Notes: a model not told the origin generated them from the letters alone. 64,000 nt of DNA from Sinotaia quadrata (GCA_028829895.1 CM054178.1:21546006-21610005); one strand, 5' to 3'. Positions 24,572 to 37,602 are shown, counted from the stretch's first letter. Numbers and translations are program-made.

Positions 24572-25730
24572 TTTTAAAATAAAACTGAATATACTTAACT
24601 AGAAAACAAATATTGTAACGCTGGTTTTATTTTCTTATCAAAACAGTAAACAAGATATCGACTTTTGAAATAAGAGTCAATATTGTTAACTAGTAATGTT
24701 GACTTGATCCTATCTCAACCAGTATATAATATTGAGCACGAGTCGTTTTGAAGGACCAAATGCTGTTAGCTACAAGACATAAAAATAGCATAATTCTATT
24801 TGAACTATTTTCCAGCCAATGCACTCAGCGCGATTTAATCGTTTCGAAATGCACGTAGGATTAGATGCCATGAGATGTGAAGTTAATAACGCTTCTCGCC
24901 GAGTTTGCCTTACTGACAACCTGTTGCACGCTGCACCTTGCAGCTGTTGACCACATGTTGAGTGCTATTGACACGGGAAGTAGTTAAATCAATCATGCAG
25001 TGTGCAGTCAGAGCTGTGTGGTCTCTATAGTGCACGTGTACTAAACATCCATCGGTCCGAGCTGGAAGTCAAGTCAAGGGCGAGAGAATTGGTTTTAAAT
25101 TTTAAAGTTACACTGTCTGTGTAAATATGCTTACCGTATTTTAGATGGTGGTTTTCTTCATTAAAAATTGATATGTTACAGCTCCGAGAAATAAAATTGA
25201 TATGATAAAGCTAAGAGGCAAGAAATTGAAATGTTAAAGCTAAACGTTAATCCCCACAAGAATACAATAACCAGGATCTTAGCCTTGTAGACCAAGTTCA
25301 CATTACACATTTTGATAATCAGCAAGAAACCATTGATGAAATTTTAGAAAGTCTTGCACAAGAGAATAAACGCGGACGATTACAATCGCGGTGCAGAGTA
25401 ACATGAGGCATGAATAATTGAGTGAAAATGTCTGGAGACAAGAGTTATGCCGCTTCAAAAAAATACAGTACTGAAGAGGTACTCATTATCTGCGGAAACT
25501 GACTCCTGTTTGTTTCATGATGCGCACAAGAAGAAAGCTGAAGCACACAGCATTATCCTTGGATGTACATAAATTAGTTCTATGTTCACATTCTGAGATA
25601 TGTTCACATGTGGCATAGTACAAACCCATTCCAAAGACAACTTATCAGATCCAGTACTTGTCACTAAAAGAGAAGAAGAATGTATTGTCTTCTGCAGTGA
25701 AGGACGAACTTCAAAATGATGCCAATATAC
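24572..25730. other. Non-coding or decayed sequence
   Basis: 25262-25410 holds an open stretch of about 50 codons with coding-like composition (contains ETIDEILESLAQENK). Further broken open segments continue to 25720. I cannot assign a family; it may be an old transposon or a pseudogene. Confidence 0.35.
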
Positions 25731-26035
25731 TTTAAGTACAGCGAGATTGCTATGCCAGGTGTTAAAGTGAAATTGAGTAGTGAAATATGTCATATACAAT
25801 TTATAAGAGGCTACATTATTTTTAGTACAGCGAGATTGCTATACCAGGTGTTAAAGTGAAATTGAGTAGTGAAATATGTCATATACAATTTATAAGAGGC
25901 TACATTAATTTTAGTAACAGCGAGATTGCTATGCCAGGTGTTAAAGTGAAATTGAGTAGTGAAATATGTCATATACAATTTATAAGAGGCTACATTATTT
26001 TTAGTAACAGCGAGATTGCTATGCCAGATGTTAAC
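25731..26035. repeat. 90-bp tandem repeat, just over three copies
   Basis: GCGAGATTGCTATGCCAG recurs at 25741, 25830, 25920 and 26010. Copies are nearly identical and in frame (30 codons), giving repeat-derived ORFs on both strands. Confidence 0.96.
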
Positions 26036-26150
26036 ACGTGTATTATTAAAAGTGTTGTTTGCTATGACCAAACGGAGATCACGCGATTTTTGAAATAACC
26101 GACTTAACTGTCTGCATATTCGTAATTAGTTCACTGAGTACTTAGCACTA

Positions 26151-26503
26151 AAGTTTAATAACACAAAGACACAGCGCATTTCAAAACAATTCTTTTTCCA
26201 AGTTGACATTTTTTTTCTCTATACGCAAACGAAAACCCGATACAGGAACTCAAGGTAGTAAGTAAAGTAAGAGATGACACTTTTTCAAAAAAACAAAAAT
26301 ATCTGATATACAAGGCTTTGGAAGCTTTGATATTGAGCGGTCCATCTGGTGTGTGTGTGACCCCAGAATATAGTGAGGGAAACCTAGTTATCCCACAGCT
26401 ATCCAAAGTTGAGAACATCTTAAAACAAAAGACCCCACAAAAGCTCTGGAGAGAAAGGACACCCACCACCACCACCACCACCACCACCACCCGTATGGAT
26501 TAG
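26151..26503 (+). other. Unrecognised open reading frame, possible exon or decayed gene
   Basis: The plus frame is open for about 117 codons with mixed composition (contains KQKYLIYKALEALILSGPS and LVIPQLSKVENILKQK). It then runs into a (ACC)n microsatellite and stops. There is no ATG early in the frame, no domain that I recognise, and no strong acceptor. The stretch is longer and more protein-like than most in the window. Confidence 0.25.
26461..26491. repeat. (ACC)n microsatellite
   Basis: About ten ACC triplets. Confidence 0.95.
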
Positions 26504-26716
26504 TGGGGTAGTAGAGGCTTTCTGCTAAATACGTACAGACGGTTGGCAAAACAAAGCAGAACCTACTGAGTGCATGGGAGTTGACCGAAACACAATGACA
26601 GCAATCTCTTTAAAAAAGACTCTCTTTCCATTCTCTTAACTGGACGAAAAATATATCATTACAGTTTTGGTCCCATTCTTATAACGTCTTCTTATAACTG
26701 TGTGGCTTAGCACTAG

Positions 26717-26900
26717 CCCCACACACACACACACACACCACCACCACCACCTCGTCCCAGTTCCCATAATGTAGCCCTTCGTTGGATTTAACCATCAATT
26801 TGGGGAAGGAAGAGGAGGGGGCGAGGGGGAGGGGAATAAAAAAAAAGGAGAAATAAAAATAACAACAACAAAAAAAAAAAAAAGAAAAGGAGGGAAAGCA
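26717..26900. repeat. (CA)n, (CCA)n and purine-rich tract
   Basis: CA run at 26717-26738, CCA triplets to 26751, then an almost pure G/A stretch (26800-26900) with A-runs of nine or more. Confidence 0.88.
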
Positions 26901-27264
26901 CATACACATCAAACGGAAGTGTGTGTGGAGAATATTTATTAGTATTAGTAATAGTATTTATTTCCCATCCATCATAATGGCCCTACATTGCCCTTACTGT
27001 TGTGACAGGTAACCCAGTGCAATCCCTCTTTGTTTAGTGGTGTACTGAGGAATTAATCCTTGATCGTTAGCGTGACTTTGTGTGGTGTTTGTGAGTTTGG
27101 TTACTGGTGGAGCCTTTCCAGCATTTTAACAAGTGTGTCCTAGGGTGCTGTGGCGTCTGATGGTGTGGGTGGTCACAACAGATGGCGGTTATGGTTGGTG
27201 CACCCCTCCTCTCCCTGCATTAGCAATGACACTGACAGGCAGAGTCCATATTTTAGGGCTAGAA
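26901..27264. other. Non-coding stretch
   Basis: G/T-rich on the plus strand between 27000 and 27200. No supported feature. Confidence 0.4.
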
Positions 27265-27393
27265 CTCAGAGTAAGTATTAAGTAATATTATAATTATAGT
27301 AATAGACCTCAGAGTAAGCATTAAGTAATGTTATAATTATAGTAATAGACCTCAGAGTAAGTATTAAGTAATGCTATAATTATAGCAATAGAC
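27265..27393. repeat. 43-bp tandem repeat, three copies
   Basis: CTCAGAGTAAGTATTAAGTA starts at 27265, 27308 and 27351. Copies differ at two or three sites. Confidence 0.95.
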
Positions 27394-27741
27394 AACAGTC
27401 TAAATGGTTCTGAAATCCCAGCTACCTTAAAATGCTGTTCAGATGGATTAGAGAAAATGGTATGAATAAATAAATAAGCTACTCAGTGGTATTAGTGGCA
27501 ATAATTTTAATAGTAAAATGAAGTTAGATTATTGCAAAAGATATTAATGAATACTGTTACCAGTCATCAATGAGAGAGCTAGAATTCGTTGGCCACAATG
27601 ACGTGAACTAGCAAGGCTAGTAAAAGTCAGTGGTGCGGCAGTAAGATGGCAGACTTAGCGGTTAGTCAGATTGGAGGGTCAGATGCCCCATTATTTCAAG
27701 TTTAGAATTAGGTGGTTTGTTTCCTTAGGTCCTATGGTTGC

Positions 27742-27756
27742 GGGTGGGTGGGTGGG
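27742..27756 (+). other. G-quadruplex motif
   Basis: Four GGG runs separated by single T bases: the most compact G4 motif in the window. Confidence 0.75.
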
Positions 27757-28122
27757 CGAGTGGCCTCATGATAAACGTTCTCTCTGGCGAAGGTGCGGTG
27801 AAAATCTACAATTCACTAACACCCCACTAACAACAACATAATAAATTTATAGAGGTGATAAGTGGAAAACTTGTTATATCATAATAAAATATACATATCA
27901 AAATATACATCACTCCTTGTATGGTTAATGCACCCAGCCTAAAGTGATCAGGAGGGTTCTGACTAAGAATGGGTAAAAGGGAGTTAACTGTACGTACAGT
28001 ACTGTTCATGCAGATCTCTTCCCACTAATGATTCTCAGTTTTATTTTTGTGGTGGTAGTGGTGGGGAGAGAGATACAGCTCACCTTAGTATGTGAGTTAT
28101 GTAGGAGAGGAAGATTTACAAA

Positions 28123-28487
28123 ATTCTACTTACTTACCTACTACCTACCTATCTAATACCTACTACCTACCAACCTATCTACTTACCTACCTACCTATCT
28201 AATACCTACTTACCTACCTACCTATCTACTACCTACCTAATACCTACTTACCTTCCTACCTATCTAATACCTACTTACCTACATACCTACTACCTACCAA
28301 CCTATATACTTACCTACCTACCTAATACCTACTTACCTTCCTAACTATCTAATAACTACTTACCTACCTACCTACTTAACCTACTTACTTACCTACCTAC
28401 CTACTACCCACTTACATACCTATTTACCTAACTACCTTCCTACCTACTTTTACCTACCTACATACATACTAGTTACCTACCTATAAA
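28123..28487. repeat. (TACC)n-based tetranucleotide tract
   Basis: TACC, TACT, TATC and AATACC words repeat for about 365 bp, with a longer local pattern (CTACCTACCTATCTAATAC) recurring several times. Confidence 0.96.
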
Positions 28488-29099
28488 ATAAAAATCGCCT
28501 TATCATTTGTTTCGTCTTCTTTCCTCTTCACTGCTAAATCACCTGTCACTATTCCGTTTCCTCAAACCTTTCATACAATTATTGATTCTCCTCCTATTTC
28601 CAAATCCTTCAATACCGTTTCTTTTTTTCTTCTTTTCCTCTTGTCTTGCTTTCATTTTTCTTTTTTATTGACTCACCATCTCCTACATCGTTTCTCCGTA
28701 CCTGTAATGTTCCCTTAAATAATTTTAACATTTAATGTAGCATGTAGCTATAAATTAAATTTTTATATATTAGAAAGACTGTGAGGTAAATACTTATACT
28801 TGCGAACTGTAGGGACACATCCGTTTTTTACGTAATGAACGACTCGTGTTGTCAGATTTAGAGTACTGTTTATCAGAAAAACTTAATTTGTAGATAGGTA
28901 CCGATAGCTGAACAATAAGGATTTCAATTTTGATCCATTTACAAACTTTGGAAGTGGAAAGACAAACATAGAGTCTAAAAACATTAATCGTGTGATTCGT
29001 ACCGTTTGTTAACGGCGGAAGTATGAATGAAAATTGTACATGCGCTGACTTACAAAAGACAGGAAAGCTGAAGCCAATTTTCACCCTTTAGGACGATTG
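28488..29099. other. Non-coding stretch
   Basis: Pyrimidine-rich to about 28700, then AT-rich. The 96-codon minus ORF (28794-29084) has no recognisable motif. Confidence 0.4.
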
Positions 29100-29290
29100 G
29101 AGAGGGATTATTTATGGGTCACGTGAATTGTCTTGCAAAGCAGAAACCCGCTATGGTCACTCCTCTTGATGCAACCATATCATAGGGACAATGGGAGAGG
29201 GATGTAATATAGGTTACGTAACAGAGGTATCTTGCAAAGCTGGAACCGGCCTTGGTCACTGCTCTGAACACATTTGATGCAGACATATCA
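29100..29290. repeat. ~96-bp diverged tandem duplication
   Basis: GAGAGGGAT, TCTTGCAAAGC, TTGGTCACT-type blocks occur at 29101-29165 and again at 29195-29258. Several indels separate the copies. Confidence 0.8.
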
Positions 29291-29996
29291 CCTCAGTGGG
29301 GAGACTATAACTTCAAACAGCTGTGTTGTTGTTGACCGGAAAAAGAAAAAAAAATAGTAACAGAATTCTATTTTCTTCTTTGAGATTGAGAGAGATTGGA
29401 GTGAGGTCGAGTGATTTATTTATTAGAGTGTAATGATTACCGATTGAAAAATATGTATTTTAATAATCTATTCTCTCTTTCAAAATTTAGCGTAGGGAAT
29501 ACACACAGCACTGAAGCTAGTCTCGAGTTTCAATAATTTTCAGTATTGTAAAATTACTTACAAACTGTAAATGATTATTTGCGGGGTTTTCAAGTACTAA
29601 ACGTAAAGATTTCCCGGTTTCCTAGATGTGGGTTTTTATTGAGAAACTGTTGCGAAACTAATAGGCATGCCTTGTCTTTGTGTGTAAGTGAAAGTTGAAG
29701 GACGGGTCACATTTTGTTTGTGTACTTTCGGGTAGCAGATGCAAGCAACAACTTGTGAACAAAAGATAAAGCTGCATTGAAGAAAGTGTACATCTTATAT
29801 TTTCAGAGATTAGATTTAGAAACTGAGCGAGAAAATACAGAACTGTGGTTATGTATAGATTGTGTGCACAATAACTAAAGTAACATTGATGAACTGTATT
29901 CATTGATTATTCTAAAAACAGACAAGAGCAGTAATCCGTTTGTGTGTAGTTAATTGGGTTGCATCTCGCATATCGATAAATAGCCATCTTATTATC
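29291..29996. other. AT-rich non-coding stretch
   Basis: No supported gene, RNA or repeat array. Confidence 0.4.
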
Positions 29997-30255
29997 TTCT
30001 TTGTCATATACATACATACTTGCTATTTTCTTCACTCCCACACATTTTTTTGTTAGACTCTTGATCTTCTTTGTCATATACATACATACTTGCTATTTTC
30101 TTCACTCCCACACATTTTTTGTTAGTCTCTTGATCATTTCGTTTTGTATAAACTTGGTCCTATTTTGTTTCCATTTTCTAATTTTCTTTATTATAATTTA
30201 TATGGATAATTGCTATTTCCTCCACTCCCACATATTTTTTCTTAGATTCTTGATG
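29997..30255. repeat. 70-bp tandem duplication with a distant third copy
   Basis: TTGTCATATACATACATACT starts at 30001 and 30071 (two near-perfect copies). A diverged third copy of the right half (CTATTTCCTCCACTCCCACA) lies at about 30212. Confidence 0.93.
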
Positions 30256-31545
30256 ATTTTTATTTTATAAAACTTTTGTCCTATAATGTTTGTAGTGCCT
30301 TTGTACTGTTAATTATCGGCGGTAAACCATGGGGGATTTGTGACGGGCTAATATGTCGTTTATCATTCATTTTACTTGCTGGTATGTCAACCACCATTGC
30401 CATAGCTACTACAGAGAAATAGTTCAGACGGGTACAGTTAAGTGTTGAACACGCACGTAGGCCTATATATGCGCGTATTTGTGTCTGTACACGGGTGTGT
30501 GTGCGTGCGTATACGCGCGCATGTGTTTATGTGTGAAGGGAAAAGTGTAGCCTATTATTTGTGCTGTCGGATATATCGGCCTCTTATCTGTCGCAATAGC
30601 GTGTGAGACGCACTAGAGAGTGAAGGGGAGATAACAGATGATGGATTCTACTCCCATTACAAGTGTGTAGTGGAGAGGAAGGGAGATGGGGGGGGGGGTC
30701 TGTCACCATTTAATATATCACAAAAGAAAATGTCAATTAAATTTTGATACAATTATCACTGAAACAATGCATTTTACTAATAGCGACGACTTCGCCATAA
30801 TATTATTAATGGTCGTAGCCGCTTAATATAAAGATGGCATGGACTGTCTTATTTTTTTTTTTATATTTTTTTTAGGAAAACGCTTAGAAAATTGAGCAGC
30901 AGATTACTTTCAAGTTGGGCGAGACGAGGTAAGGGAAACAACTGCTAGCATGCCCGACGCTAAAGGTTTCCCGAAACAGCTAAAGGGAGATCAATCCGTG
31001 GGACTCTGGTATCTCGTAGCCGAGTGAATGTGTCTGCACACGTTTGTCCACAGAGAATGGCTGTGAAGTAAAGATGCGAGCATATGTTCGAGGGTACTCT
31101 ATGCTTAGAGTCAATGATCATATCCTTTTATTTTAATGGAATTCATTAATTCCAATAAGAAAACCATTCTATTTAAAGCTATCCATAGTGATTTAGAGAT
31201 GCTGTTTGCTTTATGTTTTGTTGTTGTTTTCTTTGTTGTTGTGTTTGTTAAACTTCCCAAGGACGAGTTTATTCCAAACGACATCGCTGATTCTGTCGAA
31301 TTATTGGTTGTTTTTATACTTAAGCACATATAACTTTCTGGTGAGAATCGCTATTTTTTTAATTGCAATATGATAACCAGATTATTGTTTTGAATGCTTT
31401 CGACAGCTCCTTACCTCTGTAGTTTTGGACCGAAGAGTAAAAAGTAACTAAATATTTCTATTCTGGTTCCACAACAAACAGAGGCATGCGAAGCAGCCAG
31501 CAGGAATGTCCTTGAAAATATGTAGCGTATGCTGTTGCGTATGGC
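30256..31545. other. Non-coding stretch
   Basis: Holds an alternating purine-pyrimidine GT/GC-rich part (30470-30530, Z-DNA-like) and G/T-runs at 30690 and 30851. No supported gene. Confidence 0.4.
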
Positions 31546-31606
31546 CCCACGAAATATAGGGGCTCACGAAATGTATGGGCCCACGAAATGTATGGGCCCA
31601 CGGAAG
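31546..31606. repeat. 17-bp tandem repeat, about four copies
   Basis: CCCACGAAATGTATGGG recurs at 31546, 31563, 31580 and 31597 (last partial). Junctions form GGGCCC. Confidence 0.93.
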
Positions 31607-31773
31607 AACCGATTTATGATTTTTTAAGTTCACTTATTTCAATAATATAATAATAATCATCTGTAGCAGCCCTTTATTGCAAAGAGCCTGTCAATACGAA
31701 GAATTAATGTATGTCTTTAATTCAATGCTCTGTTTCCTTTTTTTGCACGTTATCAGTTTCTTTTAAAATATTG

Positions 31774-31862
31774 CTGCCTAAGGGTCACGTCATGAGGCCT
31801 AACACTGCCTAAGGGTCCTGTCATGAGGCCTAACACTGCCTAAGGGTCATGTCATGAGGAAA
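31774..31862. repeat. 31-bp tandem repeat, three copies
   Basis: CTGCCTAAGGGTCA/CxGTCATGAGG units start at 31774, 31805 and 31836. Confidence 0.95.
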
Positions 31863-32356
31863 GTTCTGGTGACAAGATTGGTTGTTTTCGTCAAAGAGAC
31901 CGTGATATACAACAACGGTCAAGGCAGGACAAGCAAATTGGCCAATACACAAAGGATTGCTGCACTTGGCTAATGCTAAATGAGTCCTTGTGAAAATAGA
32001 GGGCTGTTAAAAAGAGATGGGAGGATGGGAAGATAAAAAAAGTGTGCGTGTGTTGGGGGGGGGGGGGGTAGTGAGACGCTACCAATTGAATTTGCAGGCC
32101 AAAAGACGTGAGCGTCCTTGGGGCATACAAAACTCAAAGACGTCAAGCAAGTCGTAATGTTTCCTCTCCAAACTGCGGCCAGGGTAGCAGCGCGAAGTGG
32201 TGGGAAGAAGAGTTGGGGGTTGGGGGGGGGGGAACAAGTATATGACGCAAAGCCACCATCGGTCGGGAAGTCACGGGCCGACGTTTCCGACTTCTGATCA
32301 AGATTAGGACGCGTGCGCCTTTTCTGAAATATGCAGCATACTTTTCTTTTTTTTTT
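31863..32356. other. Non-coding stretch with G-runs
   Basis: G-runs at 32056-32067 and 32222-32231. No supported gene. Confidence 0.4.
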
Positions 32357-32475
32357 TAAATGATAAAAGGCATATTGTTAATGACACCTCTGGGTAAAAC
32401 TTGAAAGTTTTTAAATGATAAAAGGCATATTGTTAATGACACCTCTGGGTAAAACTTGAAAGTTTTTAAATGCTC
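32357..32475. repeat. 55-bp tandem duplication
   Basis: TAAATGATAAAAGGCATATT starts at 32357 and 32412. A third start (TTTTTAAATG) aborts at about 32465. Confidence 0.95.
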
Positions 32476-32644
32476 TGTAATGTTACCATTTTAGCTTCCA
32501 CTAATTATACACAGGCAAAACTTGTTCCATAACATCTTTTAAACGACTTTAAATCTTTCCGTTTTATTATCAACACTATCTTTTCACTGTCAAGATTTTC
32601 TCTGTTTTACTGTCTGCTTCATATCCCTTTAAACCTCCAGACGT

Positions 32645-32965
32645 GTTCTATGTTTGCTTTATTACAGTGTAATAGTATGTATATTAAAATATGTATTTTC
32701 CATATCGTGTATTACTGTATGCTTTATTACATTGTAATAGTATTTATATTAAAATATGTATTTGCCATATCGTGTATTACTGTATGCTTTATTACATTGT
32801 AATAGTATTTATATTAAAATATGCATTTGCCATATCGTGTATTACTGTATACTTTATTATGGTGTAATAATGTGTATATTAAAATATGTTTATGCCGCAT
32901 CGTTTATTACTGTATGTTTAATTACGGTGTAATAATGTGTTTAAAAATGTTTTTAAAATATGTTA
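32645..32965. repeat. 65-bp minisatellite, about five copies
   Basis: TGCTTTATTACATTGTAATA starts at 32655, 32720 and 32785. Two more diverged copies follow from about 32849 and 32913. The left three are the most alike. Confidence 0.93.
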
Positions 32966-35512
32966 TGCCGGGATTAGTGTGTATAGTGGTGGTGGGTGTT
33001 TTTATTTTTAAACTTGTGTTTGTGGGGATTTGAGCGTGCGCGTGTTTGTTTTGTATAGGAATGCAATATTATTTTATAGCGTGTGCTGGTGAGTTTGTGT
33101 GGGTATGCTTTTAAATTTTATTTTCTAGCGTGCATATTGTATATGAGTGCGTGTTTGTTGTGTGTGTATGAGTGTTTTATGCTGAAAGCGTGCGCAACCA
33201 TGTTCTCTCTGTCTGTCTGTGTGTGTGTACTTTAAATAGATGAACATTTTGGTTTATAATGTGTTATATTTGCTGTCTGGATGAGTATGTATTTATGTGT
33301 ACTTTATGAGGATGGACCTTCTGTGTTATAATGCGAAATAGTCTCTGCCTGGATGAGGTATGTTGTGCGTGTATATGCATGAGTGTCTGTGTGCATGTTA
33401 GAGTGTGTGGGTATCTGTGTGTATATGTATAAGGGGGCTAAACAATAAGCTATATAGAAATTAATGAAATTATTATATCTATAACCAACGACAGGCTATT
33501 GCTAAAGATGGATAAATCAAATTTAGGTGGAGTTTGTTTTTAAAAACCTGAACTGTTATTTTCAAGAACAAATTTTGTTATTATTGAACGAAATTATATA
33601 ACAGTCTTCAGTTTATTTCTTTTAAAACTCTCATTCAATTTCAGTGCAGCAAATTATTTTTGCCCATTCTCTCGGGTTTTAGTGTTTCTTCAAATCTTGC
33701 TATCGATTTCCTTGCTAAAATTACAAAAGCACAAAAACAACATTAAAGTGAACATGAGGGGTTGGGGATGGTTAACTAAGTTCTGCAGACTAATTTCAGC
33801 TGCAATCGTGCTGCCAACGTTGCGATGCTGTTCAGAATTATCTGCTGCGACTAATTTGATTCGTTTAGAAAGTAGTCTCCCCTTAATGAAATAATTAGAG
33901 TTATCTCGCTGGCTCATACATAAAAAGTCTTCTGTATTCTAACAGCCGACTGCTTCTCTTCATGTACGTTATATTCAAAAGCCGTTGAATAGCCTAAAAA
34001 ACAATAATTAGTGTCAATTACCTTCATGCAACAAAAAAACATCCTTTTCTTGTCATCTTTCTGTGTTATGTTCTTGATTTTGTTTTGCTCGTTCGTTTGT
34101 TTCTTGTTTGCACAATATGCTTCAAACAAATAATCATTATTCACATTATCTATAATACATGTATCACCAACGGTTTCATTCCAACACCTACTCACTCACC
34201 GACCTAACCGCCAGCAACAGCATCACCACCAAAATCGCCATTCGCGATTGGGTCTTCATAGTGCTGCACAACGATAAACATGTCTGCACATGGCAACGTT
34301 ATAGAGTTGAAGTTGGTTTTTAATTTTTTCTGCATTTATTCTTTTTCTATTCTTCTTATCTGTTCTTTTCTTAACTTGTGGACTTTTTAGTAGCTGATGT
34401 CTATAGATTTACGTGACACTAATAAATAAACATGGATTGTCACTCTCCAGATCAAAACCACCAAAACAGTTTGTTGTTCTATATATTTGTCAAGCCGATT
34501 GTCTCCACTTGACCGTGCATAGACAGGAAAGTCGTCTTTCTATGACTGTGGACCGTTTGGCTGCTAGTTAAAGACTACAAGCGCTTTTTGTGAAGGGATA
34601 GTATTAAAACTACACCAGAAGCTCGAATTGCATTCATATGAAAACTGGAATAGCCGTACTAGAGTAGCCAGCACTGTGAATAGTTTGAGAACGTAGATGG
34701 CAGTGTGATGAAACAATATACAGTTACCGTAGACACTGTCAAGACTGTAGATCTATACACAAGAACTGTAAGCAGTAAGGTTAGTGCCAAGACTGAGTTA
34801 GCTTACTCTCGTCTCTCATCCCGCTCTTAAAGTTTATCACTATTATTTTTTCTGTTTAATAATATTTTTTTTTTTTGTATGTGTTCAATAAATAGCACTT
34901 TCTTGTCATAACCTGTAAAGAGCTAAGAACAAAAATAAAATTCTTTCTGCGTGATCGTTAGAGACCACAAGACGGCCGTTTTTTTTGTGTGATCACTAGG
35001 GATCACAGTGCTGGAGTAAATGTCATCTTCTACGTCATGGGATGACAAGTGTTCCTGACGCCTATGCATCATGCATTCATGGGCTGCGTTGTGAACATTA
35101 ACAGACATTTTCATTCTGAACTGTTCCTACAACTTTAAAATGCTAGCCTGACCTGAGGTCATGTACTCTATTATTTCACCTATTTCTAACCTCGCCATTG
35201 CACAGCACTCTTGAGGAATTTATTTCTTCAGTTGGAATCCTCCATCCTTAGCATATGAATGGGTTAATTATTCATTTCATGTGCGAATTCTAGAAAGTGC
35301 GAAGGCATGTGTGAACATCTCAAGAGAGATAAAGAGATTTATTTTTTCACCACTATTATTATTGTTATTACACCATTTTACGCTGTGTTCGATTAATCGT
35401 CATGTTATTGCTCTCCTGCTTCATCTATGATTTGATGAATAGCATCAGGGGAGTGGTGCTTTGAACCAAAGTTTATCAATTCAGATCCTTACAATTCCAA
35501 CTAAATCGTTAT
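32966..35512. other. Non-coding stretch
   Basis: GT-rich without strict period to about 33430, then AT-rich. Minus ORF 33914-34195 and others carry no recognised motif. I see no tRNA, splice-supported exon or transposon end here. Confidence 0.45.
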
Positions 35513-35957
35513 AGTCTTAAGTACGATCGTTATAGTCTTAAGTACGATCGTTATAGTCTTAAGTACGATCGTTATAGTCTTAAGTACGATCGTTATAGTC
35601 TTAAGTACGATCGTTATAGTCTTAAGTAAATCGTTATAGTCTTAAGTACGATCGTTATAGTCTTAAGTACGATCGTTATAGTCTTAAGTAAATCGTTATA
35701 GTCTTTAGTAAATAGTTATAGTCTTAAGTACGATCGTTATAGTCTTAAGTAAATCGTTATAGTCTTTAGTAAATCGTTATAGTCTTAAGATGGATCGTTA
35801 TAATATTAAATAACCTACTATAAGTAGGATCGTCATAATCTTAAATAAACTGTTATAATGTTAAGCAGTTCGTTATAATCCTATTTCTATAGTTCCAATG
35901 TTACGCAAATAGTTATAAACAGAGCGTTATAATCTTAAGTAGGTCGTTACAGTCTTT
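35513..35957. repeat. 21-bp minisatellite, about 20 copies
   Basis: CGTTATAGTCTTAAGTACGAT repeats head to tail from about 35507; some units lack CG at the junction (AAGTAAATCG, 17-19 bp). The complete junction reads ACGATCGT, an 8-bp palindrome in every full unit. The right end (35790-35957) is diverged. Confidence 0.95.
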
Positions 35958-36309
35958 AAGTAGGGGAACATCACTAAGCAGAGGACAATGGCGGCGATCT
36001 AGGCCTAAGATTATAATTTTATTTAGATAAATATAACCTTGACTTTACTGCCCAGAGATAATAGTGTATAATTCATTTAGACGTCTTAGGCATCTTGGAA
36101 ATGGACAGAAGAGTAAATCCTGTTTCTATAACCTTTTCTTTCGCCAAGGTTTAGATAATAGAAAACTCCACCAGACCAGTACTGATGTTACCCTTAACGT
36201 GACTCCATTGTATTGGTCAGTCGTTACTGATTCCAGCTAGTCAGGTTGACATGGTTCTGTAGAATAGATAGCTGTGTAATTGGAGGTCGCCAACGAACAC
36301 TTTCTTGAC
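35958..36309. other. Non-coding spacer
   Basis: Ordinary AT-rich sequence between two minisatellites; nothing supported. Confidence 0.4.
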
Positions 36310-36505
36310 GCATGAAACCTCAGAGTCCTGTCTTTATGGGGAATTTACAACAGAAAGCATGAAACCTCGAGTCCTGTCTTTATGGGGAATTTACAACAGA
36401 AAGCATGAAACCTCAGAGTCCTGTCTTTAGGGGAATTTACAACAGAAAGCATGAAACCTCAGAGTACTGTCTTTAAGGGAATTTACAACAGAAAGCATGA
36501 ATCTA
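36310..36505. repeat. ~47-bp minisatellite, four copies
   Basis: GCATGAAACCTCAGAGTCCT starts at 36310 and about every 45-47 bp. Copies vary by 1-2 bp deletions (CTCGAGTCC; TTTAGGGG). Confidence 0.95.
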
Positions 36506-37130
36506 GGAATGTGTGAAAACAAAATTTTCGTTGTTGCTGTAATTAATTATGTTTCCTAAAATTTAATCATACGGATTTATTTGACATTTTTATTTTGTTA
36601 TCATAATATTCGTAGGCCTATTTGTAATTTTAATACGGTTGTATCTGTGTGTGTGAGAGAGAAGAGCAGGCAGATTGCGGGGGGGGGGGGGGGGAGTGGG
36701 TGGTATAATCTGCAAGATTATTCGTACTGCGCATGTAATCCCTTGTTCTAAATTTTATGCTGGTGTGCACATGTATGTATGCTTTTTGGACAGTTTTGTT
36801 TTTTGCGAGTGATTATTATGAAATTGTGAAGTCGTACCGATAAATACCCTTAATAAGTGTCCTGCCAAGGAAAGAGTTAGGTGAAGACAAAACCAGTATG
36901 GGAGATTTTGTAGTTAGCAGCACATAAATTGATTGGCGGTTGAATCCAGTAAGAGGCGGTGTGGGTAATAATATTGGTCATTAATGGGTCCCCGAGGACT
37001 GACCGAGATATTACCCCACTATTTATACAAAGTCATTTCCTGGTAGGTTAAGGTAATACATTACTAGAGAATTAATCTATTAACCTTACTAATCACATTT
37101 GTTTGTAGTGGTTTTTATTATTATTATTGT
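36506..37130. other. Non-coding stretch with a 17-G run
   Basis: G-run at about 36680-36696, followed by GTGGGTGG. No supported gene. Confidence 0.4.
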
Positions 37131-37310
37131 TGTGACGCCAACTCCACTTTGTTAAGGATTAGTATTATAATTAATCTTTCATAACTAATTACAAGTTATG
37201 AGAATCTTAGTTTTATGTTATTCATATTCTCCAGCAGACACCACTCGTCTCTCTCACTTGGCGGATATGCGGGCGCAGTAAACGTTTTATCTCTAGACAA
37301 AATAGAATGG
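37131..37310 (+). mobile_element. Dispersed TGTGAC element, copy B (3'-truncated)
   Basis: Begins TGTGACGCCAACTCCACTTT at 37131. It shares TTCATAACTAATTACAAGTT (37179 on), CAGACACCACTCGTCTCTCT (37235 on) and CTTGGCGGATATGCGGGCG (37258 on) with the other copies. Similarity ends soon after AAACGTTTTATCTC, so about 180 bp remain. Confidence 0.6.
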
Positions 37311-37602
37311 GTGAGACTTGGTGTAAAAATCAAAAAGTGGATAGCTGCATTGTGCTAGATATTAAAAATAAGTAAGCGTTATATTTTAGTCAAACAATTA
37401 TTCAGGAAACAATTCCTTGCGTAAGCCCATCTTGCCGTGTTGAAACAATGACATCCATTCTGGGAATAAAATGTTTGTTACATAAGACGAATGGTGACGG
37501 AAAACGTCAATATTCTGTATACCGGATAGATGACTTCGTTTGCTGCTTAATATATATTAACTACTACAATTGTATGTATGTGTGGGTGCATGTGCACAGC
37601 CA

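Noticed and set aside
27750..27810. Second tRNA-like sequence (TGGCCTCATGATAAACG)
   Set aside because: It resembles an A box, but no B box follows at the right distance.
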